This document shows, piece after piece, positions 8,053-16,008 of a stretch of 64,000 bases of DNA. The stretch is taken from positions 62,001-126,000 of the forward strand of contig NZ_JANKZL010000001.1 of NCBI RefSeq assembly GCF_027568395.1. Reading direction: 5' to 3'. Source of the stretch: Aminobacter sp. HY435. GTDB lineage: Bacteria > Pseudomonadota > Alphaproteobacteria > Rhizobiales > Rhizobiaceae. How positions within the stretch are numbered: position 1 is the first letter of the stretch; each line of letters starts with the position of its first letter. A program made the position numbers and the translations under genes. The notes beneath the pieces were generated by a model. It made no database searches and was not told the DNA's origin. It saw only the letters and a program-made list of their open reading frames with translations.

Positions 8053-9216
8053 TTAGGCGCGCGGCAGCCCGAGCATGCGCTCGGCGATGATGTTGCGCTG
8101 GATTTCGTTCGATCCCGCATAGATCGGTCCGGCCAGCGAGAAGAAGTAGCCGTCCAGCCAGCGCCCGATATCGCCGGCTTCCGGCGCGCTGCGCAGCAAT
8201 TCGGCGCGAGCCCCCAGAATGGAGAGTGCCGCCTTGTGCAGTGCTATGTCCATTTCGGACCAGAAGATCTTGTTGGTGCTGGCCTCGGCGCCGATATGGC
8301 CGCCGGCGGCGAGCCGCGAGGCAGTGGCGTAGATCGACAGGGCATAGGCCTCGGCATCCATCCAGGCCTGCAGAACAGTCGCGCGGACTGTCGGCTCGAC
8401 CTCGGCTTCATGCGCCTTGAACAGCTCGACCAGCTTGCGCGCCGCCACCTGGAAGCGGGCCGGACTGCGCAGCATCAGGCCGCGCTCGAAGCCGGCAGTC
8501 GCCATGCAGATGTTCCAGCCTTCGCCTTCGCCACCGAGACGGTTGAACGCAGGAACGCGAACGTCGTCGAGGAAAATTTCAGCGAAGCCGGTTTCGCCGT
8601 CGATCTGCGGAATCGCCTGCACCCGCACCCCCGGAGCGTTGAGCGGAAAGAAGATCAGCGACAGGCCCTTGTGGCGCTGCGAGGCAGCGTCGGTGCGGAA
8701 CAGGCCAAAGGCCCAGTCGGCGAAGACCGCGCGCGACGACCAGATCTTGTGGCCCTTGAGAACATAGTCATCGCCTTCGAGCACGGCGGTGGCGCGCACG
8801 GCAGCAAGGTCGGAACCCGCCTGCGGCTCGGACCAGGCTTGCGCCCAGATTTCGTCGCCCGAAGCCATGGAGGTCAGGAAGCGCGCCTTCTGTTCGTCCG
8901 TGCCGTATTCCATCAGCGTCGGGCCGAGCAGGAAGATGCCGTTCTGGTTGACGCGCAGCGGTGCGCCGGCACGGTAATACTCTTCCTCGAAGATCAGCCA
9001 CTGGATCAGGTCAAGGCCGCGGCCGCCGTAGCTTTCCGGCCAGGTGACCATACCCCAGCGCCCTTCGTTGAGCACACGCTCCCAGGCGCGGTGCGCCTCG
9101 AAGCCCTCGCGGCTTGCATCGAAGGACGGCAGCGGCGTGCTCGGCACGTGAGCTTCGAGCCAGGAGCGCACTTCCAGGCGGAAGGCCTCTTGCTCTTCGG
9201 TGTAGTTCAGATCCAC
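8053..9216 (-). CDS. Acyl-CoA dehydrogenase family protein (larger partner, FadE30-like)
   Basis: A 387-residue acyl-CoA dehydrogenase. MDLNYTEEQEAFRLEVRSWL opens the N-terminal domain, WAQAWSEPQAGSDLAAV is the FAD-binding signature of the middle domain, and IYAGSNEIQRNIIAERMLG closes the protein. The signature and ending resemble mycobacterial FadE30 and ScdC-type subunits by memory. The start is a GTG at 9216; the next Met is past the first helix, and AGGA lies about 11 bases upstream. It is 15 bases from the next dehydrogenase gene and probably forms a heteromer with it. Predicted reaction: alpha,beta-desaturation of an acyl-CoA with electrons passed to ETF. Confidence 0.94.
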   Translation of the reverse strand: MDLNYTEEQEAFRLEVRSWLEAHVPSTPLPSFDASREGFEAHRAWERVLNEGRWGMVTWPESYGGRGLDLIQWLIFEEEYYRAGAPLRVNQNGIFLLGPTLMEYGTDEQKARFLTSMASGDEIWAQAWSEPQAGSDLAAVRATAVLEGDDYVLKGHKIWSSRAVFADWAFGLFRTDAASQRHKGLSLIFFPLNAPGVRVQAIPQIDGETGFAEIFLDDVRVPAFNRLGGEGEGWNICMATAGFERGLMLRSPARFQVAARKLVELFKAHEAEVEPTVRATVLQAWMDAEAYALSIYATASRLAAGGHIGAEASTNKIFWSEMDIALHKAALSILGARAELLRSAPEAGDIGRWLDGYFFSLAGPIYAGSNEIQRNIIAERMLGLPRA

Positions 9217-9256
9217 GCTTGGAAATTCCTGTTTGGTCGTCTGGCGGCGAGAAGGC

Positions 9257-10153
9257 TCAGCCTTCGCCGGCCTGCTTCTTGTTGGCGGCGGCCATGCTCT
9301 TGGCGTCCTGGCCGCCGAGCGTGTTGCCGGTGGTCAGGTCGTTCTGGGCATGGGCGAAGTGGTGCATGTGGTAGTGGGCGTCCATCGCCGTGCGCTTGCC
9401 GCGCAAATCCTCGACGTGATTGATCGCCTGCTTGGAAAGCCAGAGCCCGAGCCGCGGATACTGCGCCAGCTTCTCTGCCATGGCCCGGCCAGCCCCTTCG
9501 AGTTCGTCACGGGTGACGATCTTGTTGACCATGCCATACTGTTCGGCACGCGCGGCCGGCATGCGCTCGCCCAGCATCAGGAACTCTTTTGCCACGCGCG
9601 GCGGCAGTTCAAAGGCATGGGCGAAATATTCGACACCGGGAATACCCATCCGCACGACCGGGTCCTGGAAGAACGCGTCGTCGGTGGCGACGATGAAATC
9701 GCAGACCCAGGCCAGCATCAGCCCGCCGGCAACGCAGGCGCCCTGCACCAGCGCGATGGTTGGCTTGGGGATGTCGCGCCAGCGCCGGCACATGCCGAGA
9801 TAGACCTCGTGCTCCCTGGTGTAGAGCATCTCGGCCGCCGGCTTGTTGGTGTGGTCGGACCACATCAGGCGGCGGTCGAAGGTCTTGTTGACGTCACGTC
9901 CCGGGGTGCCGATGTCATGACCGGCCGAGAAATGCTTGCCTGCACCGCGCAGGATGATGACCTTCACCGCGTCGTCGTCGACAGCGCGCTTGAAGGCGTC
10001 GTCGAGCGCATAGGTCATCTGAGAATTCTGGGCATTGTTGAACGTCGGCCGGTTCATCGTCACCCAGGCGATCGGCCCTTCGGTTTCGTACAGAACCGGC
10101 TGGTCGGTCTCATAGGTAATATCAGCCGTGCGCGGCTCTACCAGATCGCTCAT
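9257..10153 (-). CDS. Crotonase/enoyl-CoA hydratase family protein lacking both classical catalytic Glu
   Basis: A 298-residue crotonase-fold protein. It has the oxyanion-hole segment GKHFSAGHDIG and the second loop GACVAGGLMLAWVCD. In rat enoyl-CoA hydratase the catalytic Glu144 lies in GGGCELA and Glu164 in QPEILLG. The aligned segments here read AGGLMLA and DPVVRMG, so the two glutamates are Met and Val. Hydration of a simple enoyl-CoA is therefore unlikely, and a ring-opening, isomerising or hydrolytic crotonase reaction is plausible (inference). A short insertion near residues 75-105 (RDVNKTFDRRLMWSDH) is unlike short hydratases. ATG at 10153 is preferred to an in-frame TTG at 10174. It is the first gene of the 10.15-4.3 kb operon, with operator site C 70 bases upstream. 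Confidence 0.9.
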   Translation of the reverse strand: MSDLVEPRTADITYETDQPVLYETEGPIAWVTMNRPTFNNAQNSQMTYALDDAFKRAVDDDAVKVIILRGAGKHFSAGHDIGTPGRDVNKTFDRRLMWSDHTNKPAAEMLYTREHEVYLGMCRRWRDIPKPTIALVQGACVAGGLMLAWVCDFIVATDDAFFQDPVVRMGIPGVEYFAHAFELPPRVAKEFLMLGERMPAARAEQYGMVNKIVTRDELEGAGRAMAEKLAQYPRLGLWLSKQAINHVEDLRGKRTAMDAHYHMHHFAHAQNDLTTGNTLGGQDAKSMAAANKKQAGEG

Positions 10154-10222
10154 GTTCGGTTTTTCCGCTGACAATTCAAATTCGTAGCTGACGGCAAACT
10201 ATGGCTCCCCGCAAGGGGTGCA

Positions 10223-10242
10223 ATCGTCCAAAGGGACTAACG
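10223..10242 (-). promoter_or_regulatory. Cluster operator site C upstream of the crotonase operon
   Basis: The top strand reads ATCGTCCAAAGGGACTAACG, 70 bases upstream of the crotonase start. It matches site D at 17 of 20 positions and has the exact GTCC-N4-GGAC core. It sits just beside an 11-bp inverted repeat at 10246-10277, suggesting a compact promoter and operator region within the 185-base gap. Confidence 0.62.
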
Positions 10243-10245
10243 CAA

Positions 10246-10277
10246 CGGCCCGAAAACCACTTTCGATTTTCGGGCCG
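10246..10277. repeat. Perfect 11-bp inverted repeat between aldo-keto reductase and crotonase genes
   Basis: CGGCCCGAAAA (10246-10256) pairs exactly with TTTTCGGGCCG (10267-10277) around a 10-base loop. On the minus strand no U run follows, so it is a poor intrinsic terminator. It may be an operator, an mRNA-processing hairpin, or an attenuator between the upstream transporter genes and the crotonase operon. Confidence 0.7.
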
Positions 10278-10338
10278 GAACGGCTCTGTGGCGGCGCTGC
10301 ACATCAGGACGCAGCGGGCATATCCAACGCTCGCGGCG

Positions 10339-11283
10339 TCACTTGCAGATGGTGTCGATTTCCGCCAGTTCTTCGGCGGAAAGCTTCCAGCTGGCAGCGG
10401 CCGCGTTGGCCACGACCTGCTCGGGCCGGGTCGCGCCGGCAATCACGCTCGACACGATCGGCTGCGCCGCCAGCCACGAGAACGCCAGCTCGAGAATGGT
10501 CTTGCCACGCGCATCGCTGAAGGCGATCAGCTTTTCCACCTTGTCTAGATTGGCGTCAGTCAACCCAGCCTTGAAGTAAGCCATGTTCATACGCGTATCG
10601 GCCGGAATTTCCTGGCCCTTTCGGTACTTGCCGGTCAGCAGGCCGCTGGCGAGCGGGAAATACGGCAGCAGCGTCATGCCGGTCTTGCGCATTGCCGGAA
10701 ACAATTCCGTCTCGGCCGAACGCGAAATGAGATTGTATTCGGTCTGCGTCGACAACAGGCTATGGAGCCCGTGGTGGCGCGACGTCCAGCTGGCATCGAC
10801 CAGTTGCCATGCCGGCAGATTGGAGCAGCCCAGGTAGCGCACCTTGCCCTGCCTGACGAGGTCGTCGAGCGCCCGCAGCGTCTCTTCGATCGGGGTCAGC
10901 GGATCCGGGAAATGGTACTGGTAGACGTCGATGTAGTCGGTCTTCAGGCGTCGCAGGCTGGCTTCCACCGCACCCATGATGTAGCTGCGCGATCCATTGT
11001 AGCGAGTGCTCTTCTCGCGGTTAAGCGGCGAAGCGAACTTCGTGGCCAGCACCACATCCTTGCGGCGGTCGCCGAGGATGTCGCCGAGCGTGCTCTCCGA
11101 GCCGCCGTTGATGCCATAGGAATCCGACGTGTCGAGAAGGGTGATGCCTGCGTCGAGGGCAGCGAACACAACCTTGCGCGCGCCGTCGGCGTCGAGGGCC
11201 TTGATCATGCCGCCGAAGTTGTTGCAGCCGAGGCCGACCACGGAAACCTCAAGGCCGGAATGGCCCAATACGCGCTTTTCCAT
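10339..11283 (-). CDS. Aldo/keto reductase
   Basis: A 314-residue NADPH-dependent aldo/keto reductase with a TIM barrel. MEKRVLGHSGLEVSVVGLGCNNFGG is the beta-hairpin and first strand. The catalytic Asp/Tyr are in LLDTSDSYG near residues 50-55, Lys is in VVLATKF near 80, and His is in DVYQYHF. The C-terminal cofactor site reads IVSSVIAGATRPEQV. It is closest in pattern to the YajO/Tas-like (AKR11/12) group. ATG at 11283 has GGAG eight bases upstream. In the cluster it could reduce an aldehyde or ketone intermediate; no substrate can be assigned. It lies 55 bases from the GMC oxidoreductase gene. Confidence 0.94.
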   Translation of the reverse strand: MEKRVLGHSGLEVSVVGLGCNNFGGMIKALDADGARKVVFAALDAGITLLDTSDSYGINGGSESTLGDILGDRRKDVVLATKFASPLNREKSTRYNGSRSYIMGAVEASLRRLKTDYIDVYQYHFPDPLTPIEETLRALDDLVRQGKVRYLGCSNLPAWQLVDASWTSRHHGLHSLLSTQTEYNLISRSAETELFPAMRKTGMTLLPYFPLASGLLTGKYRKGQEIPADTRMNMAYFKAGLTDANLDKVEKLIAFSDARGKTILELAFSWLAAQPIVSSVIAGATRPEQVVANAAAASWKLSAEELAEIDTICK

Positions 11284-11338
11284 CTCGTCTACTCCATCAT
11301 CTCTGTTCGCTAACTATTTGCAATTGTTGTGGATTGCC

Positions 11339-12955
11339 TCACGCCGCAGCCTTGATGAGGTCGGCGGCCTTTTCGGCGATCATCACGGTCGCCGCGTAGG
11401 TATTGCCGTTGACCAGAACCGGCATGACCGAGGCATCGGCGACGCGAAGCCGCTCGACGCCACGCACCCGAAGCTGCGGATCGACCACCGAACCCATATC
11501 CGCGCCCATCCGGCAGGTGCCGGCCGCGTGGTAGTGCGTGACAGTGGTCGCCAAGATATCTGCCTTCAAATCCTCGACCGACCGGATCGGCCCTGACGGC
11601 AACAGCTCCTGGCCGAGCGCGCCGCGCAAGGCAGGGCGATGAACCATGGCGCGCACCCGATCAGCCCCTTCCGCCAGAGTGCGCAGATCGCGCGGATCGG
11701 AGAAATAGTTGGGCGAGATCGCCGCGTGGGTGAGCGGGTCCGCCGACTTCAGCGTCACGCGACCTCGGCTGTAGGGCGAACCATGATTGAGCAGCAGCGT
11801 GAAGCCGTGCTCTTTCGGCAATATGCCGAGCACGCCCGGCCCGCGCCGGATCACCAGCGCCGGCGCCATGCACACCTGGATTTCCGAACCGGCGTCGCCG
11901 CTGTCCGTGCGAAAAAAGCCGCTCGTCGGAAACAGGCCGCGGCTCAGCACGCCGCGTCGAGCGAACACATACTCGGCGCCGGCTTTCAAAGCGCCCCACG
12001 GCCTGACGTGCGAATAGGCGCTGACCGGCATGGTGGTCTTGTACATCAGCCTGTACATCGGATGGTTCTGCAGGTTCTTGCCGACTTCGGGCCGATCAGC
12101 AGCAACGGTGATGCCCAACTGGTTGAGCCGCCTGGCATCGCCGATGCCCGACAGCATCAGCAGTTGTGGCGAGTTCACCGCCCCTCCGCTGAGGATTATC
12201 TCCTTCGCCGCGCGCGCCACCTTGGTTCGCCCGGCGTGGACGAACTCGACACCTGCGGCAACGCCCGCCGCGACGACAACACGAAGAACGGGCGCATCGA
12301 CGATCAGGGTCAGGTTGCGGCGCTTCAGGGCCGGATGCAGGAACGCAGCCGATGTGCTTGAGCGCCTGCCCCGCCCGATCGTCAGATCGACATGGCCGAT
12401 GGCTTCCTGCGCGTCCTTGTTGAGGTCGTCGCTGACCGGCAGGCCCTCTTGCCCACCCGCCGCCACGAACATGTCGCAGACGGGCGCGGTCCCTGCCCCC
12501 TTGGAAACCTGGAGCGGCCCGTTGTCGCCATGGATGTCGTTGGCGCCGCGTTCATTGGTTTCGGATCTCTTGAAATAGGGCAACACGTCGTCGTAGCCCC
12601 AGCCATCGCAACCCAAATCGCGCCAGTTGTCGTAGTCGCTGCGATGCCCGCGCATGTACATCATGCCGTTGATCGAGCTCGAGCCGCCAACGACACGGCC
12701 TTGGGCCCAATACAGCTTGCGGCCGCCCAACGCCTGGACCGGCTCTGTTTCGTAGCTCCAGTTGTAGGCAGGGCTCGTTCCCGTCACGACGTTCGCGCCG
12801 GGGATCTTGAGCAGCAACGCCTTGTCCAGCCCACCAGCCTCGATCACCGCGACGCGCATGTTGGGGTTCTCGGACAGACGGGCGGCGAGCACGCAACCAG
12901 CCGCGCCTGCGCCAACGATGACGTAGTCGAATTCCAGGTCGTTCAGGTCGGTCAC
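11339..12955 (-). CDS. GMC family FAD-dependent oxidoreductase (choline dehydrogenase-like)
   Basis: A 538-residue glucose-methanol-choline oxidoreductase that would oxidise an alcohol to an aldehyde or ketone. The dinucleotide fold VIVGAGAAGCVLAARLSE is near residues 12-29, GRVVGGSSSINGMMYMRG is GMC signature 1, and GAVNSPQLLMLSGIG is signature 2. The active-site His is in THYHAAGTCRMG and the His/Asn pair partner is in VNGNTYAA. The frame is open far upstream, but family homology starts at the GTG at 12955 (MTDLNDLEFDYVIVG), two bases after the thioesterase stop. Longer versions would only read through the thioesterase gene in another frame. The substrate is unknown. Confidence 0.92.
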   Translation of the reverse strand: MTDLNDLEFDYVIVGAGAAGCVLAARLSENPNMRVAVIEAGGLDKALLLKIPGANVVTGTSPAYNWSYETEPVQALGGRKLYWAQGRVVGGSSSINGMMYMRGHRSDYDNWRDLGCDGWGYDDVLPYFKRSETNERGANDIHGDNGPLQVSKGAGTAPVCDMFVAAGGQEGLPVSDDLNKDAQEAIGHVDLTIGRGRRSSTSAAFLHPALKRRNLTLIVDAPVLRVVVAAGVAAGVEFVHAGRTKVARAAKEIILSGGAVNSPQLLMLSGIGDARRLNQLGITVAADRPEVGKNLQNHPMYRLMYKTTMPVSAYSHVRPWGALKAGAEYVFARRGVLSRGLFPTSGFFRTDSGDAGSEIQVCMAPALVIRRGPGVLGILPKEHGFTLLLNHGSPYSRGRVTLKSADPLTHAAISPNYFSDPRDLRTLAEGADRVRAMVHRPALRGALGQELLPSGPIRSVEDLKADILATTVTHYHAAGTCRMGADMGSVVDPQLRVRGVERLRVADASVMPVLVNGNTYAATVMIAEKAADLIKAAA

Positions 12956-12957
12956 GT

Positions 12958-13494
12958 TTACTTCTCGAAATCTCGCCGCGCGACGCCCTTGGGCCAGGGC
13001 AGATGCGCGTGTTCGGCGGCAAGAACCGTCAATCTGTCGGCGACGTCGGGGGTGACGATCTTGGCGGCTCGGCGGACGCGCAGGTCGACATGGATCGACA
13101 GTCCTTCGACCGTCGCCGCCCTGTAGTTTTCGTCGACATTCCACAATTCGTGGAAATGGTGCACGCGCTTGAGGTCGGTCCACAGCACGCGGCTGCGCGC
13201 CTCCAGCCGCGCGTCGGGCATCAGCTCGCGTTCGTAGCGAACGATCTTTTCCAGCCGGAAGAAACTGTAGCTGGACGCCCTGATGTAGTCGTCGTGGATG
13301 CCGAACACCTCGAACAGGTCGCATTCGGCAATATCGAAGACCCGGTCGTACCACGACACGTTCATGTGCCGGTTCACGTCGAGCCAATGCGGCTCGACCG
13401 TTCCCTTGAAGCTGATGTAAGGGCGCGGTTCAGCCTCGAGCACCTCGGCAACATCGCCATGTGTGCCGTCGGTCGCCGCGCCCTGTCCAGCCAT
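12958..13494 (-). CDS. Hotdog-fold thioesterase (YbgC-like)
   Basis: A 178-residue acyl-CoA thioesterase-like protein. The segment VEPHWLDVNRHMNVSWYDRVFD matches the D-x-N-x-H-M-N active-site region of the 4-hydroxybenzoyl-CoA thioesterase/YbgC and betainyl-CoA thioesterase groups. It probably hydrolyses a CoA ester to recycle CoA, perhaps of a dead-end intermediate (inference). It lies between the ATPase gene livF-like (6 bases upstream) and the GMC gene, so transport and catabolism are linked in one transcript. ATG at 13494 follows GGAGTAGGCAGG. Confidence 0.85.
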   Translation of the reverse strand: MAGQGAATDGTHGDVAEVLEAEPRPYISFKGTVEPHWLDVNRHMNVSWYDRVFDIAECDLFEVFGIHDDYIRASSYSFFRLEKIVRYERELMPDARLEARSRVLWTDLKRVHHFHELWNVDENYRAATVEGLSIHVDLRVRRAAKIVTPDVADRLTVLAAEHAHLPWPKGVARRDFEK

Positions 13495-13500
13495 TCCTGC

Positions 13501-14208
13501 CTACTCCGCCGCAGTGGCCGACGGTGCGTTCAGCTTCTCGTCCAGTTCCGAGGCAAGGCAGGAGAACTTGACCTGGCCGCGCTCGATGATCATCGCGCGG
13601 TCGGCATAAGGTGCCGTCACCGCCAGGTGCTGCTCGACGATGACTACCGCGGTGCCGGTCTGCGCCCAGCGGCGCAGGAAGGCGAGGATCGGCGGCAACA
13701 GCGCCTGTGCCAAACCCATCGACGGTTCGTCGCACAACAGCACCTTGGGCTGCGCGATGAACGCCTGGCCGAGCGCCAGCATCTGCTGCTGGCCACCCGA
13801 CAGGTCGCGAGCGTAGAGCTTCTGCTTTTCCTTCAGGATCGGGAAAACCGCGTAGATTTCCTCGACCGCGTTGTTGAATCCGGCGCGGTCGCCACGGCGC
13901 GCCGCAGCTCCCATTCGCAGATTGTCGTAGACGCTGAGTTCGGGAAACACGCGGTGCCCGTCGAGCACCAGACGCAACCCGGACTGCGCCACCTTTTCCG
14001 GGGCGGTTCCGCCGATCGACTTGCCGTCGAGCAGGATCTGTCCGCTGTCGGGCTTGTTGAAACCGGCGATTGCCCGCATCAAGGTTGACTTGCCCGCACC
14101 GTTCTCGCCGCCGATCAGCAGGATTTCGCCTGCCTTGGCGGTTAGCGACACGTCCCGCAACACCGGGATGGTGCCATAGCCTGCAACCAGATTCTTGACC
14201 TCAAGCAT
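13501..14208 (-). CDS. LIV-type ABC transporter ATP-binding protein (LivF-like)
   Basis: A 235-residue ABC ATPase. MLEVKNLVAGYGTIPVLRDVS opens it, the Walker A GENGAGKST is near residues 37-45, the signature is LSGGQQQMLALGQAFI and the Walker B is VLLCDEPSMGLA. The start at 14208 (ATG) overlaps the 3' end of the fused permease/ATPase gene by 8 bases. It is the second ATPase of the importer, which pairs with the ATPase half of the fusion. The variable H-loop region VVIVEQHLAV is present. Confidence 0.93.
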   Translation of the reverse strand: MLEVKNLVAGYGTIPVLRDVSLTAKAGEILLIGGENGAGKSTLMRAIAGFNKPDSGQILLDGKSIGGTAPEKVAQSGLRLVLDGHRVFPELSVYDNLRMGAAARRGDRAGFNNAVEEIYAVFPILKEKQKLYARDLSGGQQQMLALGQAFIAQPKVLLCDEPSMGLAQALLPPILAFLRRWAQTGTAVVIVEQHLAVTAPYADRAMIIERGQVKFSCLASELDEKLNAPSATAAE

Positions 14209-16006
14209 GGCGCGACCCCACGAACATATGCTGCACTGCCGGGTCCTTGGCGACCACATCAGGCTTGCCAGAAGATACCACGCGACCCTGTTCGAGGACG
14301 GTGATCGTGTCGGCGATTCCCCACACCAGATCGAGATCGTGCTCGACGAGGATGACGGTCTTGCCCATCTGGCGGCTCAGGAACTTGACGAGATTGGCGA
14401 AGTTGGTGCGCTCGCTCTGCGAAAGGCCGGCTGCCGGCTCGTCGAACAGCACGATCGTTGCCTCCTTGAGCACCGTACGCATCACTTCCACCAGACGGCG
14501 CTGGCCGTGCGACAGAAGATTGGCGCTGTCCTGGCCGAACTCGCTCTCCATCGCGTTGGCGAGCGCCGTGATGTCAGGGCTGGCAGGACCGACGCGGGCG
14601 TCGATGCCGATCTTCAGATTGTCCCACAGCGACAGCTGACTGAAGATGCGCGGCGCCTGGAAGGTCCGGCCAAGGCTCATGTTGGCGATGCGGTCTGCGG
14701 CCATGTTGGTCGCGTCGACACCATTGATCATGAACGAGCCGGTGTTCAGGCGGGACAGACCGCTCAACACGTTGAGCAGGCTGGTCTTGCCCGAGCCGTT
14801 GGCGCCGATCAGGCCATGCACCTCGCCCTTGCGGACCTTGAGGTCAACGGCGCTGACAGCAACCACTTCGCCGAACTTCTTGGTGCCGTTGCGCACCTCG
14901 ACAGCGATCTCGTTGCTCGGCTCGTGAGCAACCTTGCCGGACTGCAGGTCCGCTAGGTAGCCGTCGATCCTGAATGCCTGTTCGCCGCCGCCGGTCTGCT
15001 TGCGCTTGGCGCGCAGGCGCTCGATCGAGCCGACGATGCCGTCCGGGAAGATCAGAACCGCGAGCAGCGTCAAGCAACCGTACATCAGCAGGCGATATTC
15101 GACGAATTGCGCCAGCAGGATGTTGGGCAGGATGAAGACGATCCAGATGCCGATGACCGGTCCGAGCATCTGTCCACGGCCGCCGACGACGACGGCGAAG
15201 AAGAACACGAACGACAGCTCGATGTTGAAACCTTGCGGGCTGACGAAGGCGACGGTCGGCAGGTAGAGGATGCCGCAGATGCCGGTACCGATCGACGCGA
15301 CGATGAAGGCGGTGAAGCGCATCACGCCGGGCTTGATGCCGAGCGAGCGCGCCGCCTCGGGGCTCAGCGCCGCGACGAACATGCTGCGCCCAAGTTTCGA
15401 CCGGCGGATCGAATAATGGGCAAACAGCGCGATCATCGGGAACACGGCGACAGCGATCGCCAGCGGCGACATGCCGAAGACCACAGGATTGGTCAGCGCA
15501 GGGACGGTGACGCTGATGCCGTTGATCCCGTTGGTCCACTTGTCGAGCGTGACCAGGAGTTGCGGGAAGACGATCGCCGCACTCATGGTCACGAAACCGA
15601 GATGAAAACCTTGCACGCGCAGTGCGGGCAGCGCAAACAGCAGGCCGCCGAGCACGGCCGCCACGACGCCACCGACCGAAGCAGCGGCGAACGACCAGCC
15701 ATGCAGGCCATAGAGGATTGCCGCACCATATGCGGCAAGTCCGAGGATCGCGCCCTGGCCGAATGACTTCTGGCCGGCATCGACGAACAGCATGTTCTGG
15801 AAGATCGCTGCGGCGATATAGATGTTCACCAGCTGGAACGTGTGGATCCAGTAGGAGTTTCCGAGGATAACAGGCCCGAAGCCGGTGATGGCGATCAGCG
15901 CGACGCCGATCCACACCTGCGTCAGGTCGGAGTTGAAGCGGCCTTTCGGCTTGGTTTCAGCGGCCATGGAAATAGGTCCGGTCTGTACGTTTGTCGCAGT
16001 CTGCAT
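14201..16006 (-). CDS. Fused LIV-type ABC permease/ATP-binding protein (LivM-LivG)
   Basis: A 601-residue fusion. The N-terminal 320 or so residues are a LivM-type membrane domain with repeated hydrophobic segments and the conserved GQKSFGQGAILGLAAYGAAI, and GRGQMLGPVIG before the last helices. A linker of about 30 residues (KRKQTGGGEQAFRIDGYLAD) leads to a LivG-type ATPase with Walker A GANGSGKTS, signature LSHGQRRLVEVMRTV and Walker B IVLFDEPAAGLS. Fusions of this kind are known in LIV importers. The start is the ATG at 16006 (MQTATNVQTGP), two bases after the livH-like stop. The signature is LSHGQ rather than LSGGQ, a common LivG variation. Confidence 0.93.
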   Translation of the reverse strand: MQTATNVQTGPISMAAETKPKGRFNSDLTQVWIGVALIAITGFGPVILGNSYWIHTFQLVNIYIAAAIFQNMLFVDAGQKSFGQGAILGLAAYGAAILYGLHGWSFAAASVGGVVAAVLGGLLFALPALRVQGFHLGFVTMSAAIVFPQLLVTLDKWTNGINGISVTVPALTNPVVFGMSPLAIAVAVFPMIALFAHYSIRRSKLGRSMFVAALSPEAARSLGIKPGVMRFTAFIVASIGTGICGILYLPTVAFVSPQGFNIELSFVFFFAVVVGGRGQMLGPVIGIWIVFILPNILLAQFVEYRLLMYGCLTLLAVLIFPDGIVGSIERLRAKRKQTGGGEQAFRIDGYLADLQSGKVAHEPSNEIAVEVRNGTKKFGEVVAVSAVDLKVRKGEVHGLIGANGSGKTSLLNVLSGLSRLNTGSFMINGVDATNMAADRIANMSLGRTFQAPRIFSQLSLWDNLKIGIDARVGPASPDITALANAMESEFGQDSANLLSHGQRRLVEVMRTVLKEATIVLFDEPAAGLSQSERTNFANLVKFLSRQMGKTVILVEHDLDLVWGIADTITVLEQGRVVSSGKPDVVAKDPAVQHMFVGSRHA

Positions 16007-16008
16007 GG

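Noticed and set aside
8038-9423. Plus-strand open frame of 461 codons across the acyl-CoA dehydrogenase
   Set aside because: It is antisense to a clear acyl-CoA dehydrogenase with FAD signature and is Arg/Gln-rich without homology.
12956-13387. Extended N-terminus of the GMC oxidoreductase
   Set aside because: The frame is open, but the extension overlaps the thioesterase gene in another phase and has no GMC sequence; the GTG at 12955 fits the family start.
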